Shown here one piece after another: positions 9,378 to 17,675 of a DNA stretch of 64,000 nucleotides; the first letter of the stretch is position 1; each line of letters begins with the position of its first letter. A program made the translations under genes and the position numbers. Below the pieces are notes generated by a model. That model worked only from the letters and a program-made list of their open reading frames with translations. It ran no database searches and was not told where the DNA came from. Source of the stretch: Halorussus aquaticus (GTDB lineage: Archaea; Halobacteriota; Halobacteria; Halobacteriales; Haladaptataceae); assembly GCF_024218795.1 (NCBI RefSeq), contig NZ_CP100400.1, positions 1,364,001 through 1,428,000 on the forward strand, in the 5' to 3' direction.

Positions 9378-10316
9378 ATGGCTACTGACGACGGCGACAC
9401 CGACGACGAGCAGCGCGAGGACCGCGCGGGGTCGGCCGACTCCCCGGACCGCTTCGGACCGGCGACGACCGACCCGTCCTCCGGCGACGGGGACGACGAG
9501 GGGAGCGTGCGGACCTACGGTAACGGGGGCCGAGACGCGGACTCTCGCCGACGCGGCGACGCGCCGGGCGGCGAGTCCCCGCCGCCGACAGGACCCGGCG
9601 GGACCGACCGACGTTACGGGAACCAGACCGACCGGCCGAACTCCCAGCAACGACGGTACGGCGCTCGACCCCCGAGCGGCGATGCCCCGACCGAGGGCAC
9701 CAGGGGACCGCCACCGGGCGAATCGTCCCCCGGCAAACCCTCCTCGGGTAACCCACCCGGTGGCGGGCCACTGTCGGGCAACCCACCGTCCGGAGAGCAG
9801 ACCGGTGACCGCGAACCGACCGGTCCGCCGGAGCAACCCGGCGGTCTGGATGCCGAGAGCGGCCCGGGTCCGACCGGCGGTCGAGACGCTTCGGCGCGGC
9901 CCGATTCGACGCCCGGTGAGGGTGGCCGGTCCGCGCCCGACGCGACGCCGCCGAAGCGAACGCAGCCGCCGAAGAACCCCTCCGAGCCTGCACCGACGGA
10001 CGGGGCCGAGCGAGGCGAGCGAGTCCGGGGTTCGTCGGAGCGCAGTGAGCGCGCGGGGGGGAGCGACCCCGAGTCCGGGCCGCCGAAGTACGGCGGGCGG
10101 TGGGACCCGAGCCGCGGCGGTGGGACCAGTCCGTCCGGTCGTGGTGGCCAACCCGGCCCGCAGGGCGAGCCTCCGCGTCAGCGTCGGCAAACTTCCGGCC
10201 GTCGGCCCGACCGCGAGCGCGCCACGCGGGAGTACGAGCGCCGGTTCGACAGGCAACTCGACAGACAGCGCGACTTCCAGATAGAGAAAGGCGGCGGGAA
10301 GTACCGGCGACGATAA
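9378..10316 (+). CDS. Disordered Pro/Gly/Arg-rich protein, unknown function
   Basis: A 312-residue protein of low complexity. It has an acidic opening (MATDDGDTDDEQREDR), a long proline/glycine/serine region with loose PSSGNPPGGG-like repeats (about residues 95-160), and a basic C-terminal tail REYERRFDRQLDRQ. There is no globular core or membrane segment. Other frames here are also open because of the GC bias. This frame is preferred because it alone starts with a typical acidic haloarchaeal N-terminus and follows an AT-rich patch (ggtttattcgcc, about 9338-9350) near the expected promoter distance. Function is unknown. Confidence 0.6.
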   Translation: MATDDGDTDDEQREDRAGSADSPDRFGPATTDPSSGDGDDEGSVRTYGNGGRDADSRRRGDAPGGESPPPTGPGGTDRRYGNQTDRPNSQQRRYGARPPSGDAPTEGTRGPPPGESSPGKPSSGNPPGGGPLSGNPPSGEQTGDREPTGPPEQPGGLDAESGPGPTGGRDASARPDSTPGEGGRSAPDATPPKRTQPPKNPSEPAPTDGAERGERVRGSSERSERAGGSDPESGPPKYGGRWDPSRGGGTSPSGRGGQPGPQGEPPRQRRQTSGRRPDRERATREYERRFDRQLDRQRDFQIEKGGGKYRRR

Positions 10317-10356
10317 TCGGTACGACCGCGAGTGGTCGCGTTCGGTACCGCGAATA

Positions 10357-12315
10357 TCAGTCGCCCGCGTCCGTTCTGGCGGTTCGCCGGGTCGCGCGCT
10401 CGATGAACTCCTCGGGCAACTCGTCGATTTCCCCGGCCTGCACGCCCCAGAGGTGCGCGTAGAGACCGTCCTCGTCGAGCAGTTCGTCGTGAGTCCCGCG
10501 CTCCGCGATTTCGCCGCCTTCGAGGACCACGATTTTGTCCGCGTCCTTGATGGTCGAGAGGCGGTGGGCGATGGCGAACGTGGTCCGGTCCTCGGTGAGG
10601 TCGTCCAGACTCCGCTGGATGAGCATCTCGGTCTCGGTGTCCACGTCGCTGGTCGCCTCGTCCAGCACGAGAATTTCGGGGTCTTTCAGCACCGCGCGGG
10701 CGATGGAGATGCGCTGGCGCTGCCCGCCAGAGAGTTTCACCCCGCGCTCGCCGACTTCGGTCTCGTAGCCGTCCGGCAGGTTCTCGATGAACTCGTGGGC
10801 CTCCGCGGCCTTCGCGGCCTCCACGATGTCCTCGTGATCCACGTCGAAGGTGCCGTAGGCGATGTTCTCCTCGACTGTCCCGTAGAACATGAACGTGTCC
10901 TGACTGACGTAGCCGATGTTCTGGCGGAGACTCGGCAGACTCACGTCCCGCAGGTCGGTGTCGTCGATGCGGATGGCTCCCTCGTTCACGTCGTACATCC
11001 GGAGCAGGAGTTTGAGGACGGTGGACTTGCCCGCGCCCGTCGGTCCCACCAGCGCGAGGGTGTCGCCGCCCTCCACCTCGAAGCTGATGTCGTTCACGAT
11101 GGTCTCGTCCTCGTCGTAGCCGAAGGTCACGTCGTCGTAGACGACGTCGCCGTCCTCGACCACGAGGTCCTCGGCGTCGGGGTCCTCCCGGATTCGGCTC
11201 GGTTCGTCCATCAGCCCGAAGATGCGGGAACTCGACGCGTACGCGCGTTGGTACATGTTGATGATGGAGCCGAACTGCGCCATCGGCCAGATGAACCGCT
11301 GGGTGAACAGGATGAACGTGACGAACTCGCCGGGTCTGAGGGTTCCGGTGAAGAACCACGGCCCCTCGCCGTTGAACACCCAGAGACCGCCGACGACGAA
11401 CGTGAGCGCGAATCCGAGTCCGGAGAGAATCTGGAGCGAGGGGAAGAACTTGATGCGGGTGACGATGGCGCCCCAGTTCGAGTCGAAGTAGTCGTTCGAC
11501 ACGTCCTCGACCCGGTCGGACTCGTAGCTCTCGGTGTTGCTCGTCTTGATGACCTGAATCCCGCCGAGGTTGTTCTCCAGTCGGGAGTTGACGTTGCCCA
11601 CCGCGGTCCGAACGTCGGCGTACTTCGGCTGGATAATCTGGATGAACTTGTAGGTGAAGATAGCGATGAGCGGCACGGGCACCATCGCCACGAGCGCCAA
11701 CTGCCAGTTGATGGCGAAGAGGAAGGCCGCGATGGCGAGTACCATCACGCCAAGTCGGAACGCCGAGTTCATCCCGTCGTTGAGGAACCGCTCCAGTCGG
11801 TTCACGTCGTTCGACAGGATGGACATCATCTCGCCGGTCTGCTTGTCGGCGAAGAAGTCCATGTTCAGCCGTTGCATCTTGTCGTACGTGTCGGTCCGGA
11901 TGTTGTGCTGGATGTTCTGTGCGAAGGAGTTCCAACCCCAGTTCCTCGCCCAGTGGAACGCCGCACCGACGCCGAACGCGGCCGCGACGACGCCGACCGA
12001 GAACCAGAACTGTCCGGTCCGTCCTGCCGGTGTGATGGACGCTACTAACCCGCTCGATACGAACGGGAGTTGACCCGCCAGCGCGTCCGCGTACGGAATC
12101 TGGTTCGACTGCTGGCCGAACAACGAGTCGATGGCGACGCCGAGGATTACCGGCGGGAGCAGGTTCAGCACTCGTGCGAAGATGCTCGCCACGACGCCCG
12201 TGACGAACGCGAACGTGTTGTCGGACCCGTACTCGAGGAACAGCCGTTTCATCGGGTTCTCGGCCTGCTCCCGTTGTTCCTCGAACGGGTCGTCTTCGTC
12301 GTCTGTGAAACTCAT
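10357..12315 (-). CDS. ABC exporter, fused permease and ATPase (MsbA/multidrug type)
   Basis: A 652-residue half-transporter with an N-terminal six-helix exporter domain and a C-terminal ATPase. The ATPase shows Walker A GPTGAGKST, the Q-loop segment IGYVSQDTFMF, signature LSGGQRQRISIARA, Walker B ILVLDEATSDVD and the H-loop AHRLSTI. It probably works as a homodimer exporting lipids or toxic compounds. The substrate is unknown. A GTG two codons upstream is also possible, but ATG before SFTDDEDD is preferred. It is convergent with the disordered protein. Confidence 0.9.
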   Translation of the reverse strand: MSFTDDEDDPFEEQREQAENPMKRLFLEYGSDNTFAFVTGVVASIFARVLNLLPPVILGVAIDSLFGQQSNQIPYADALAGQLPFVSSGLVASITPAGRTGQFWFSVGVVAAAFGVGAAFHWARNWGWNSFAQNIQHNIRTDTYDKMQRLNMDFFADKQTGEMMSILSNDVNRLERFLNDGMNSAFRLGVMVLAIAAFLFAINWQLALVAMVPVPLIAIFTYKFIQIIQPKYADVRTAVGNVNSRLENNLGGIQVIKTSNTESYESDRVEDVSNDYFDSNWGAIVTRIKFFPSLQILSGLGFALTFVVGGLWVFNGEGPWFFTGTLRPGEFVTFILFTQRFIWPMAQFGSIINMYQRAYASSSRIFGLMDEPSRIREDPDAEDLVVEDGDVVYDDVTFGYDEDETIVNDISFEVEGGDTLALVGPTGAGKSTVLKLLLRMYDVNEGAIRIDDTDLRDVSLPSLRQNIGYVSQDTFMFYGTVEENIAYGTFDVDHEDIVEAAKAAEAHEFIENLPDGYETEVGERGVKLSGGQRQRISIARAVLKDPEILVLDEATSDVDTETEMLIQRSLDDLTEDRTTFAIAHRLSTIKDADKIVVLEGGEIAERGTHDELLDEDGLYAHLWGVQAGEIDELPEEFIERATRRTARTDAGD

Positions 12316-12493
12316 TACCACTGTGAAAAGGTTCGGCCGTTGAAAAACTTTCCTTCGAATCGAAACACCGGAGGCGTGGCTTCGAGCGTTCTCATTGGGC
12401 TTCGAAATGACGAATAGACCGACCTTATGCGTATCGGTAGTCTGTGAACGAGTAGCAGAACGCGCCGAAGAGTCCGACGACGCTCGTCCCGAA

Positions 12494-12763
12494 CTACAGC
12501 GATTGGGACTCTATCTCGGGGTCCACGTCGGCCTGAGCCAAGTCCTGTCGGATGCGGTCGCGGAGCGGACCGGGCACGGTGTCGCGGCCGACCGGGACCG
12601 CGGTCTCGCCGTCTCCCTTCACCTTCCAGTAGACCACGCACTCGCTCGGCGCGTAGAACTCGATGCTGTAGTAGTCGTCCCCGCCCTTGTAGTGGACGCG
12701 GGCCGCGAACTCCTCGGCCTGCCAGCCCTCCTGTTCGGCGAGCGCCTCGACGCGTTCGTCCAT
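12494..12763 (-). CDS. Conserved-looking small acidic protein, unknown function
   Basis: An 89-residue soluble protein with a helical acidic N-terminus (MDERVEALAEQEGW), a beta-rich centre containing HYKGGDDYYSIEFYAP and a helical C-terminus. The alternation of hydrophobic and acidic residues and the absence of low complexity indicate a genuine compact protein. No family was recognised with confidence. It lies upstream of and divergent from the tRNA-Val gene. Confidence 0.65.
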   Translation of the reverse strand: MDERVEALAEQEGWQAEEFAARVHYKGGDDYYSIEFYAPSECVVYWKVKGDGETAVPVGRDTVPGPLRDRIRQDLAQADVDPEIESQSL

Positions 12764-12855
12764 GGCCGAGAGTAGTCGGCGGCCGTGGTAGTGGTTTACG
12801 AAACGCGACCGAGAAGGTAACAGTTATTTCCGGCGAGCGGTTTTGTCCCGATATC

Positions 12856-12929
12856 GGGTCCGTGGTCTAGTTGGTTATGACGCGGCCTTTACAAGGCTGA
12901 GGCCGGTGGTTCGAATCCGCCCGGACCCA
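12856..12929 (+). tRNA. tRNA-Val (anticodon TAC)
   Basis: A 74-nt cloverleaf. The acceptor stem GGGTCCG pairs with CGGACCC, the anticodon loop is TTTACAA (anticodon TAC) on a CGGCC/GGCTG stem, and the T arm is GGTGG-TTCGAAT-CCGCC. Discriminator A follows; no CCA is encoded. There is no intron. The last 22 nt of the gene plus the next base recur identically at 13020-13042. Confidence 0.95.
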
Positions 12930-12935
12930 CTGCAT

Positions 12936-12965
12936 TTTGCGCCGAGCGACTCCGCGAGGCGCAAA
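12936..12965 (+). other. Hairpin directly after tRNA-Val
   Basis: Arms tttgcgcc (12936-12943) and ggcgcaaa (12958-12965) pair over 8 bp around a 14-nt loop that starts gagcga. It begins 7 nt after the tRNA end, so it may act in termination or 3' processing of the pre-tRNA. Confidence 0.6.
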
Positions 12966-12977
12966 TCCGTGACCGGA

Positions 12978-13042
12978 GGGCGATTCGAAGCAGGGAGTGG
13001 AGCGTAGCGAAACGACCGCGGTTCGAATCCGCCCGGACCCAC
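12978..13042 (+). repeat. Inverted and direct T-arm copies of tRNA-Val
   Basis: The segment gggcgattcgaagc (12978-12991) resembles the T arm in reverse complement. After about 28 nt, 13020-13042 repeats the tRNA 3' end without a mismatch over 23 nt (ggttcgaatcc...gacccac). The two parts can pair as gggcg-attcgaa with ttcgaat-c-cgccc, 12 bp with one bulge. The lack of the 5' half means this cannot be a functional tRNA. Confidence 0.75.
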
Positions 13043-13349
13043 TTCTCGCGGTGTGACGCGACGAGCGAGGTGACGGCCGTTCGTCGTCGCACGGCGGCAG
13101 TCTGTTCATCCGACTCGAATCGCTGGTTTCTCGGCTTCCGAAGCGGTCAGTGTGGACCCTCTTCTCCCCCGGTGGACCGAGAACTGCACCCAGATGTCCT
13201 CCGACGACCGGCGGTCACGCCGGGCTAACAGGTCGGTGGCTCGCTTCTGCGGTTACGGCCGGGAGAACGTGTCGAGGAGAGAACGGACGTGCTGAGGGAC
13301 CCGGAAAACGGAGTGGAGGGCCGACGTATCAGTCGGCGGACCCGCGCAG
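13043..13349. other. Intergenic region without a supported gene
   Basis: About 307 bp between the tRNA-Val tail copy and the ABC-2 permease stop. No frame with haloarchaeal-type protein composition, no tRNA and no strong promoter were seen. Confidence 0.4.
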
Positions 13350-14171
13350 TCAGTCGATTTCGGCGCGGACGAACGAGAGGTAGCCGAGGGCGGGCGGGAC
13401 GACGATCCACGTGAGCAGCACGCCGACCACCGTGACGGTGCTGACCGACCCGCTCGTCTCGAACGCTCCGCCGGGGAGGAGTCGGAGCGACCGGAAGTAC
13501 GCCTCGGCGGGACTCAACGTGGTGAAGACCTGCCAGACGCCGCCGGAGAGTTGGACCCCCAGCAACAGGTCCGCCGCGCCAGCGACGAACTGGGGCACGG
13601 TGACCGGCGAGAGGCGCGACCACATGAGCGTGAACACGAAGTACATCACGAAGGTGTTGGTCATCGCTCGCCCTCGACTGTCGCTCGCGGCGGAGACGGC
13701 GATACCGATACCGACGTACGATCCCGCGAACAGGAGCGTCAGGCCGCCGAACGTCGCAACCGCGTCGAGTCGCGGCTGGTCGAACAGCTGCACCGACACC
13801 GCTCCGGCGACGGCGAAGGCGAGACCGACCGCCACCGAGACGAGACCGAATCGGGAGAGGTACTTGCCGAGCAGCACTTCGCTCCGTTCGAGCGGGTAGC
13901 CGAGGAGGAACCGAATCGTCCCGGACTCGCGCTCGCCCGCGATGGCGAGGTAGCCCGCGAACAGCGACACCAGCGGCACGAACAGGAAGCCGATCAACAC
14001 CGTGAGCTGAATCGCCGTGGAGACCGTCTGGCCCTCGGTGAGGCCGACGCCGACGAAGAGAATCCCCACGAACAGGACGTACAGTCCGAGAACCGCCTGC
14101 ATCAGTCGGCCGCGCCGGATGTCCAGCAGGTCCTGCCGGACGACGCTGACCACCGAACCGAAGTCGGTCAC
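13350..14171 (-). CDS. ABC-2 type transporter permease
   Basis: A 273-residue membrane protein with about six hydrophobic helices (for example AVLGLYVLFVGILFVGVGL near residue 25 and LLTWIVVPPALGYLSF at the end). The cytoplasmic motif GERESGTIRFLLGYPLERSE near residue 83 is typical of NosY-like ABC-2 permeases. The GTG start overlaps the TGA of the upstream ATPase by 4 bp (GTGA), showing translational coupling. A longer frame exists upstream but lies wholly inside the ATPase gene. The substrate is unknown. Confidence 0.88.
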   Translation of the reverse strand: MTDFGSVVSVVRQDLLDIRRGRLMQAVLGLYVLFVGILFVGVGLTEGQTVSTAIQLTVLIGFLFVPLVSLFAGYLAIAGERESGTIRFLLGYPLERSEVLLGKYLSRFGLVSVAVGLAFAVAGAVSVQLFDQPRLDAVATFGGLTLLFAGSYVGIGIAVSAASDSRGRAMTNTFVMYFVFTLMWSRLSPVTVPQFVAGAADLLLGVQLSGGVWQVFTTLSPAEAYFRSLRLLPGGAFETSGSVSTVTVVGVLLTWIVVPPALGYLSFVRAEID

Positions 14172-15127
14172 GCCGACACCTCCGGTTCCTCGGCGTTCGG
14201 TGACGCCGTCTGCTCGCCCGCGTCCGCACTTCCCGTGAGCGCCGTGAACGTGTCTTCGAGGCTCCCTTCGTCTACCTCGAAGTCGGCGACGCCCCCGGCC
14301 CGTTCGAGTGCCGCTATCACTCGTCCCTTCGCCCGCGGCCGTCGGCACGAGACGGTGACGCGGTCTTCTTCCACCTCCGCCTCCTCGACACCGGCGAGGT
14401 CCGCCAGCATCTCGGGTCGAACCGGTGGCTGGGCGACCGTCGCCCGCACGACCGTGTCGTCGGTCCACCGTTCTCTGAGGGTGTCGATGCCGTCCACCGC
14501 CGCCATCTCTCCCGCCCGCATCACGCCGACGCGGTCGCTGACAGCCTCGACTTCGGGGAGGATGTGCGACGAGAAGAAGACGGTGGTCCCGGCGGCCGCC
14601 TCTTCGAGGACGATATCCCGAATCTCCTGCATCCCGTTAGGGTCGAGTCCCGACTGGGGTTCGTCGAGGACGAGCAGGTCCGGGTCACCGGCGAGGGCAG
14701 TCGCCAGCGCCATTCGTTGCGCCATCCCCGTCGAGTACCCGCCCGCCCGACGGTCCCACGCGTTCGGGTCGAGACCGACCCGGGAGAGCAACTCCTCCGG
14801 GTCGTCGTCGGCGTCTTTGATGCGAATCGCGGAGGCGACGTGTTCCCGCCCGGTTAGCCGGTCGTAGACCCCGACGTTCTCCGGTAGAACGCCGGTTCGC
14901 GCCCGGAGTTCGCGCGACTCCGTCTCCACGTCGTGGCCCAGCACTGTCCCGCTGCCCGACGTGGGGGACATGTAGCCGAGAAGCACGTTGATAGTGGTCG
15001 ATTTTCCGGCACCGTTGGGACCGAGGAAGCCGAACACTTCGCCCTCCTCGACCTCGAACGACAGGCCGTCGACGGCGGTCACGTCGCCGAAACGCTTCGT
15101 CAGATTTCTCGTCTCTATCACTGACAT
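14168..15127 (-). CDS. ABC-2 type transporter ATP-binding protein
   Basis: A 319-residue ATPase partner of the permease downstream. It shows Walker A GPNGAGKST (about residue 38), signature YSTGMAQRMALA (replacing the common LSGGQ), Walker B LLVLDEPQSGLDP and the H-loop SSHILPEVEAV. A C-terminal 70-residue domain (VRATVAQPPVRPEML onward) is of the type found in NosF/CcmA-like ATPases. The start MSVIETRNLTKRF was chosen because it begins the conserved domain and follows an AT-rich stretch (aataaag) by a short distance. Confidence 0.9.
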   Translation of the reverse strand: MSVIETRNLTKRFGDVTAVDGLSFEVEEGEVFGFLGPNGAGKSTTINVLLGYMSPTSGSGTVLGHDVETESRELRARTGVLPENVGVYDRLTGREHVASAIRIKDADDDPEELLSRVGLDPNAWDRRAGGYSTGMAQRMALATALAGDPDLLVLDEPQSGLDPNGMQEIRDIVLEEAAAGTTVFFSSHILPEVEAVSDRVGVMRAGEMAAVDGIDTLRERWTDDTVVRATVAQPPVRPEMLADLAGVEEAEVEEDRVTVSCRRPRAKGRVIAALERAGGVADFEVDEGSLEDTFTALTGSADAGEQTASPNAEEPEVSA

Positions 15128-15355
15128 CCGGTCTCCGGTACCCGAATGACGACAATAAAGGGGGGCGTCCGTTTTCGCCCCTGTATCGGCTTCAGAGCTC
15201 CATACACCCGAAATTTCGGCGCTGTAGCTCTCCTCGATGCCGGGGTCGCTCTCCGGTCGATACACCCCTGTAGCGACGAGATACCCGCGTACAACGATTC
15301 TCCGAGATCTCCGTCATCGGTGGATATAACAACGTAAAAAGGTGATATCGGTATC

Positions 15356-16033
15356 ATGACCCGGAAATCGGCGTCGCTCCTCACCAAGACCCAGCGGCGA
15401 CGCCTCCGAAACGACTTCGAGGAGTTGACCGAGAGCAAGAAACGACGAGACCAGCAACGAATCCGCAACCGGCTACAGGCGGGCACGCTCGACTTCGAAC
15501 TCCTCGCCGACGTTCCGGACAAACAACTCGATCTGGCGTTCGACGACGCGCCGGACGAGGAGCTTCGAGAGGCTCTCTCGAACGCGTACCTCACCATCGA
15601 GCGCATCCGCGAACTGAAGCAGTACGACCGAGAGAACCTGATAGAGACCGCTCGCGCTCGGGGGAACGAGTACTCGGAGCACGGAGACGACCTGCGGTCG
15701 CTCGAACGACTCGACCTCCGCACGGAGGCCGAGGTGCGAGCGGCGGCCGAGACCGAGACCGAACGGAGACTGACGGGGAGTCGCTGGACGAAGTACGCGA
15801 ACGCGGTGATGGCCCTCGGTGCCGCCGGGTTCGTCTTCAGCGCGTTGCTGTGGTCGCTCGACCAGCTATTCGGGACGCGTCTCTGGGCCGGGAACAACGT
15901 CCTCGTCGTGGCCGTCTTCCTCCTCGTGTTCCTCGGTCTGGCCGGGTGGACGCTGATTATGGGGGCGAACGTCCTGAAACACGACGTCAGTCCCTACGTC
16001 AAACGGCTAGTGGACGAGAAACTCCACTCGTAG
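15356..16033 (+). CDS. Membrane-anchored basic/acidic helical protein, unknown function
   Basis: A 225-residue protein. The N-terminal 150 residues are charged and helical (basic at TKTQRRRLRNDF, then acidic) with likely coiled-coil character. Two C-terminal membrane helices follow (about residues 147-167 and 179-201). The topology suggests a cytoplasmic domain held at the membrane. A TATA-like stretch (gatataacaacg, about 15332) sits about 25 bp upstream of the start. The upstream ABC operon is divergent. Confidence 0.75.
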   Translation: MTRKSASLLTKTQRRRLRNDFEELTESKKRRDQQRIRNRLQAGTLDFELLADVPDKQLDLAFDDAPDEELREALSNAYLTIERIRELKQYDRENLIETARARGNEYSEHGDDLRSLERLDLRTEAEVRAAAETETERRLTGSRWTKYANAVMALGAAGFVFSALLWSLDQLFGTRLWAGNNVLVVAVFLLVFLGLAGWTLIMGANVLKHDVSPYVKRLVDEKLHS

Positions 16034-16134
16034 CGACGCGTGGTACGTCGAACTCCTCGGGAGCCACCAAACCTATACCACCCTACGAGAAACGCCACGG
16101 CCATGCGCTGGCACGCCAGTTTCGGGGTGATGTG

Positions 16135-16677
16135 GTGAACCGCCGTCTGCTGGCCGCGGCCGTCGTCCTGCTCGGGACTGTCGGAGGAGGCGTCCTGTTC
16201 GCCGACGGTGCAATTCCGGGCGCGAGTCCGAGCGACGGGACGACTCCGTCCGCGGAGACGACCGACACCGAAGCGGGAGCGTCGCCGACCGGGACAGATT
16301 CGAGCGACAGCGATGCAGGTGGAACGACGACCGGGACGACGGACGACCGCGAGTACGCGTTCACCATCCTGACCGTCGAGAAGTGCGGGAGCACCTGTCG
16401 GGACGTGACGGCCCGATTGGACAACACCGGTGGGACGCCCCGGGAGAACGTCCGCGTCACGACGAAGATGTACGCGGACGACGAACTGCTCTGGTCGGGC
16501 ACCCAGACCGTCGGGACTCTCGGACCCGGCGAATCTCACACCTCGACGAAACGCGTGGACGTGGGCTTCTCTGGCGGGATGGCTATCAGTGCCAACGACG
16601 GCTACGTCACCATCGTCACGGTCGTCCGTTCCGACAGCGGGACGACGCGCTTCTCCGAGCGCCGGAAGGTCGCCTGA
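16135..16677 (+). CDS. Secreted Ser/Thr-linker protein with beta-sandwich-like domain
   Basis: A 180-residue protein with an N-terminal hydrophobic segment (LLAAAVVLLGTVGGGVLF), a Ser/Thr/Gly/Asp-rich linker (about residues 27-72) typical of haloarchaeal cell-surface proteins, and a C-terminal domain. The last has FTILTVEKCGSTCRDVTARLDNTG and alternating beta strands, resembling the extracellular Ig-like folds used for binding. The start is one of two adjacent GTG codons; the second is taken. The exact role is unknown. Confidence 0.65.
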   Translation: MNRRLLAAAVVLLGTVGGGVLFADGAIPGASPSDGTTPSAETTDTEAGASPTGTDSSDSDAGGTTTGTTDDREYAFTILTVEKCGSTCRDVTARLDNTGGTPRENVRVTTKMYADDELLWSGTQTVGTLGPGESHTSTKRVDVGFSGGMAISANDGYVTIVTVVRSDSGTTRFSERRKVA

Positions 16678-16687
16678 CCCGGCGCGC

Positions 16688-16867
16688 TCACTCGATGTCG
16701 GCCCCGCAGTCGGGGCACTCCTCGTCCGCGATGGTCACCTGTGCGTCGCAGTCGGGACAGAACTCGAGGTAGCAGGCCGGGTCGCCCATATCGTGAGAGA
16801 CGGTCTCGCGGACCAAAGTCGTTGTCCCGCTTCCGTCGTGGTGTTTCGAAACGCTTTTCTCTCTCAT
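16688..16867 (-). CDS. Zinc-ribbon microprotein
   Basis: A 59-residue protein with two CPDC knuckles (FCPDCDAQ and ECPDCGAD) in its last 25 residues, the pattern of haloarchaeal CPxCG-type small zinc proteins. An internal ATG would give only 33 residues (MGDPACYLEF...). The longer start is preferred because it leaves room for a promoter shared with the divergent tRNA-Phe gene 18 bp away. Zinc binding is inferred from the four cysteines; the partner is unknown. Confidence 0.65.
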   Translation of the reverse strand: MREKSVSKHHDGSGTTTLVRETVSHDMGDPACYLEFCPDCDAQVTIADEECPDCGADIE

Positions 16868-16885
16868 GTGCCTCGTTGCGAGTGC

Positions 16886-16959
16886 GCCGCCTTAGCTCAG
16901 ACTGGGAGAGCACTCGACTGAAGATCGAGCTGTCCCCGGTTCAAATCCGGGAGGCGGCA
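16886..16959 (+). tRNA. tRNA-Phe (anticodon GAA)
   Basis: A 74-nt cloverleaf. The acceptor GCCGCCT pairs with AGGCGGC, the anticodon loop CTGAAGA gives GAA on a CTCGA/TCGAG stem, and the T arm is CCCGG-TTCAAAT-CCGGG. Discriminator A; CCA is not encoded. Part of its 3' end plus downstream sequence is duplicated about 160 bp further on. Confidence 0.95.
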
Positions 16960-17177
16960 TACTTCTGTGGGCGACAACGTGAGGGAGCGTAGCGACCGAA
17001 CCGTCGGCTGCGAATCTGCATCTCCGTACGGATTTGAACCCTGCAAGTCACAGCCCGGAAGCGCAACGTAGTGTGCATCCCGGACTGTCTTGCTTCGGTT
17101 CGAATCTGGGGAGGCGGCATATTCCTGCGGCCGACAACACGAACGAGCGCAGCGACCGAACCGTCGGCCGCGAATCT
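16938..17177 (+). repeat. Tandem duplicate of the tRNA-Phe 3' end with its flank
   Basis: Unit 1 (16938-17017) is the end of the real tRNA plus about 58 bp downstream. Unit 2 (17097-17177) repeats it with scattered differences, both ending in agcgaccgaaccgtcgg followed by cgaatct. Between them, 17031-17044 (gatttgaaccctgc) resembles the T arm in reverse complement. Unit 2 holds a perfect 9-bp inverted repeat, gcggccgac (17127-17135) with gtcggccgc (17163-17171). The 5' half of a tRNA is absent from unit 2. Confidence 0.8.
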
Positions 17178-17227
17178 CTACCGCGGACGGGTTCGACCTC
17201 GCAGTACGGGAACTCCGAACCGACCGC

Positions 17228-17587
17228 TCACTTCGCCGCTTCCATGCAGGCCTCGTGGACGATTTCGTTGTTCTCGTTCGGCCCGCGGCGCTGTCCCGGT
17301 CGGATGGGTTGGCCGCAGACCGCACAGCGCAGTTCCGCCTCCTCCTCGGTCTCGCCGATACCGAGCGTCTCGGACAGTTCCCCGGACTCGGCCGTCGCCC
17401 CGTATCCGACTGCCAGCGCGCCGACCCCCGCTAGCACCCCGCTCAGTCGCTTCCCCCGCTGAAGCGAGCGAATTGCGGCGACCGCCAGACCGGCGGCGAG
17501 AATCGTGCGGACGAGTCGGCTCCGCTCACTAACGCGCTTGCTGCGTTCCATGTCCGACAGTTCGGTCCCTGCGCCCTTGTAGTTCAT
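17228..17587 (-). CDS. Small membrane protein with C-terminal zinc-finger-like motif
   Basis: A 119-residue protein. A hydrophobic central segment (VRTILAAGLAVAAI and SGVLAGVGALAVGYGAT, about residues 26-64) resembles the helical pair of DUF2892-type small membrane proteins. The C-terminus carries CAVCGQPI and VHEACMEA, a C-x2-C ... H-x3-C metal site. The arrangement suggests a membrane-anchored metal-binding domain. The function is unknown. Confidence 0.7.
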   Translation of the reverse strand: MNYKGAGTELSDMERSKRVSERSRLVRTILAAGLAVAAIRSLQRGKRLSGVLAGVGALAVGYGATAESGELSETLGIGETEEEAELRCAVCGQPIRPGQRRGPNENNEIVHEACMEAAK

Positions 17588-17675
17588 CGCCGCGGACGCC
17601 CCGGCGCGCTCGCGAAGGCGGCCGGACTGCGTGCCGAGCCAAGGTTTTTACCTCGGATTTCGCTAGCAGAGGGTG

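Noticed and set aside
9093..10256. A 387-codon reverse frame over the disordered protein and the otsB end
   Set aside because: Arginine/serine-rich composition, overlap with otsB and no acidic character typical of this organism's proteins.
9325..10284. An alternative forward frame of 319 codons over the disordered protein
   Set aside because: Arg/Thr/Pro-rich and without an acidic N-terminus; the other frame fits haloarchaeal composition better, though certainty is limited.
13020..13042. A second functional tRNA after tRNA-Val
   Set aside because: Only the T-arm/acceptor end is present; there is no anticodon arm or 5' acceptor strand.
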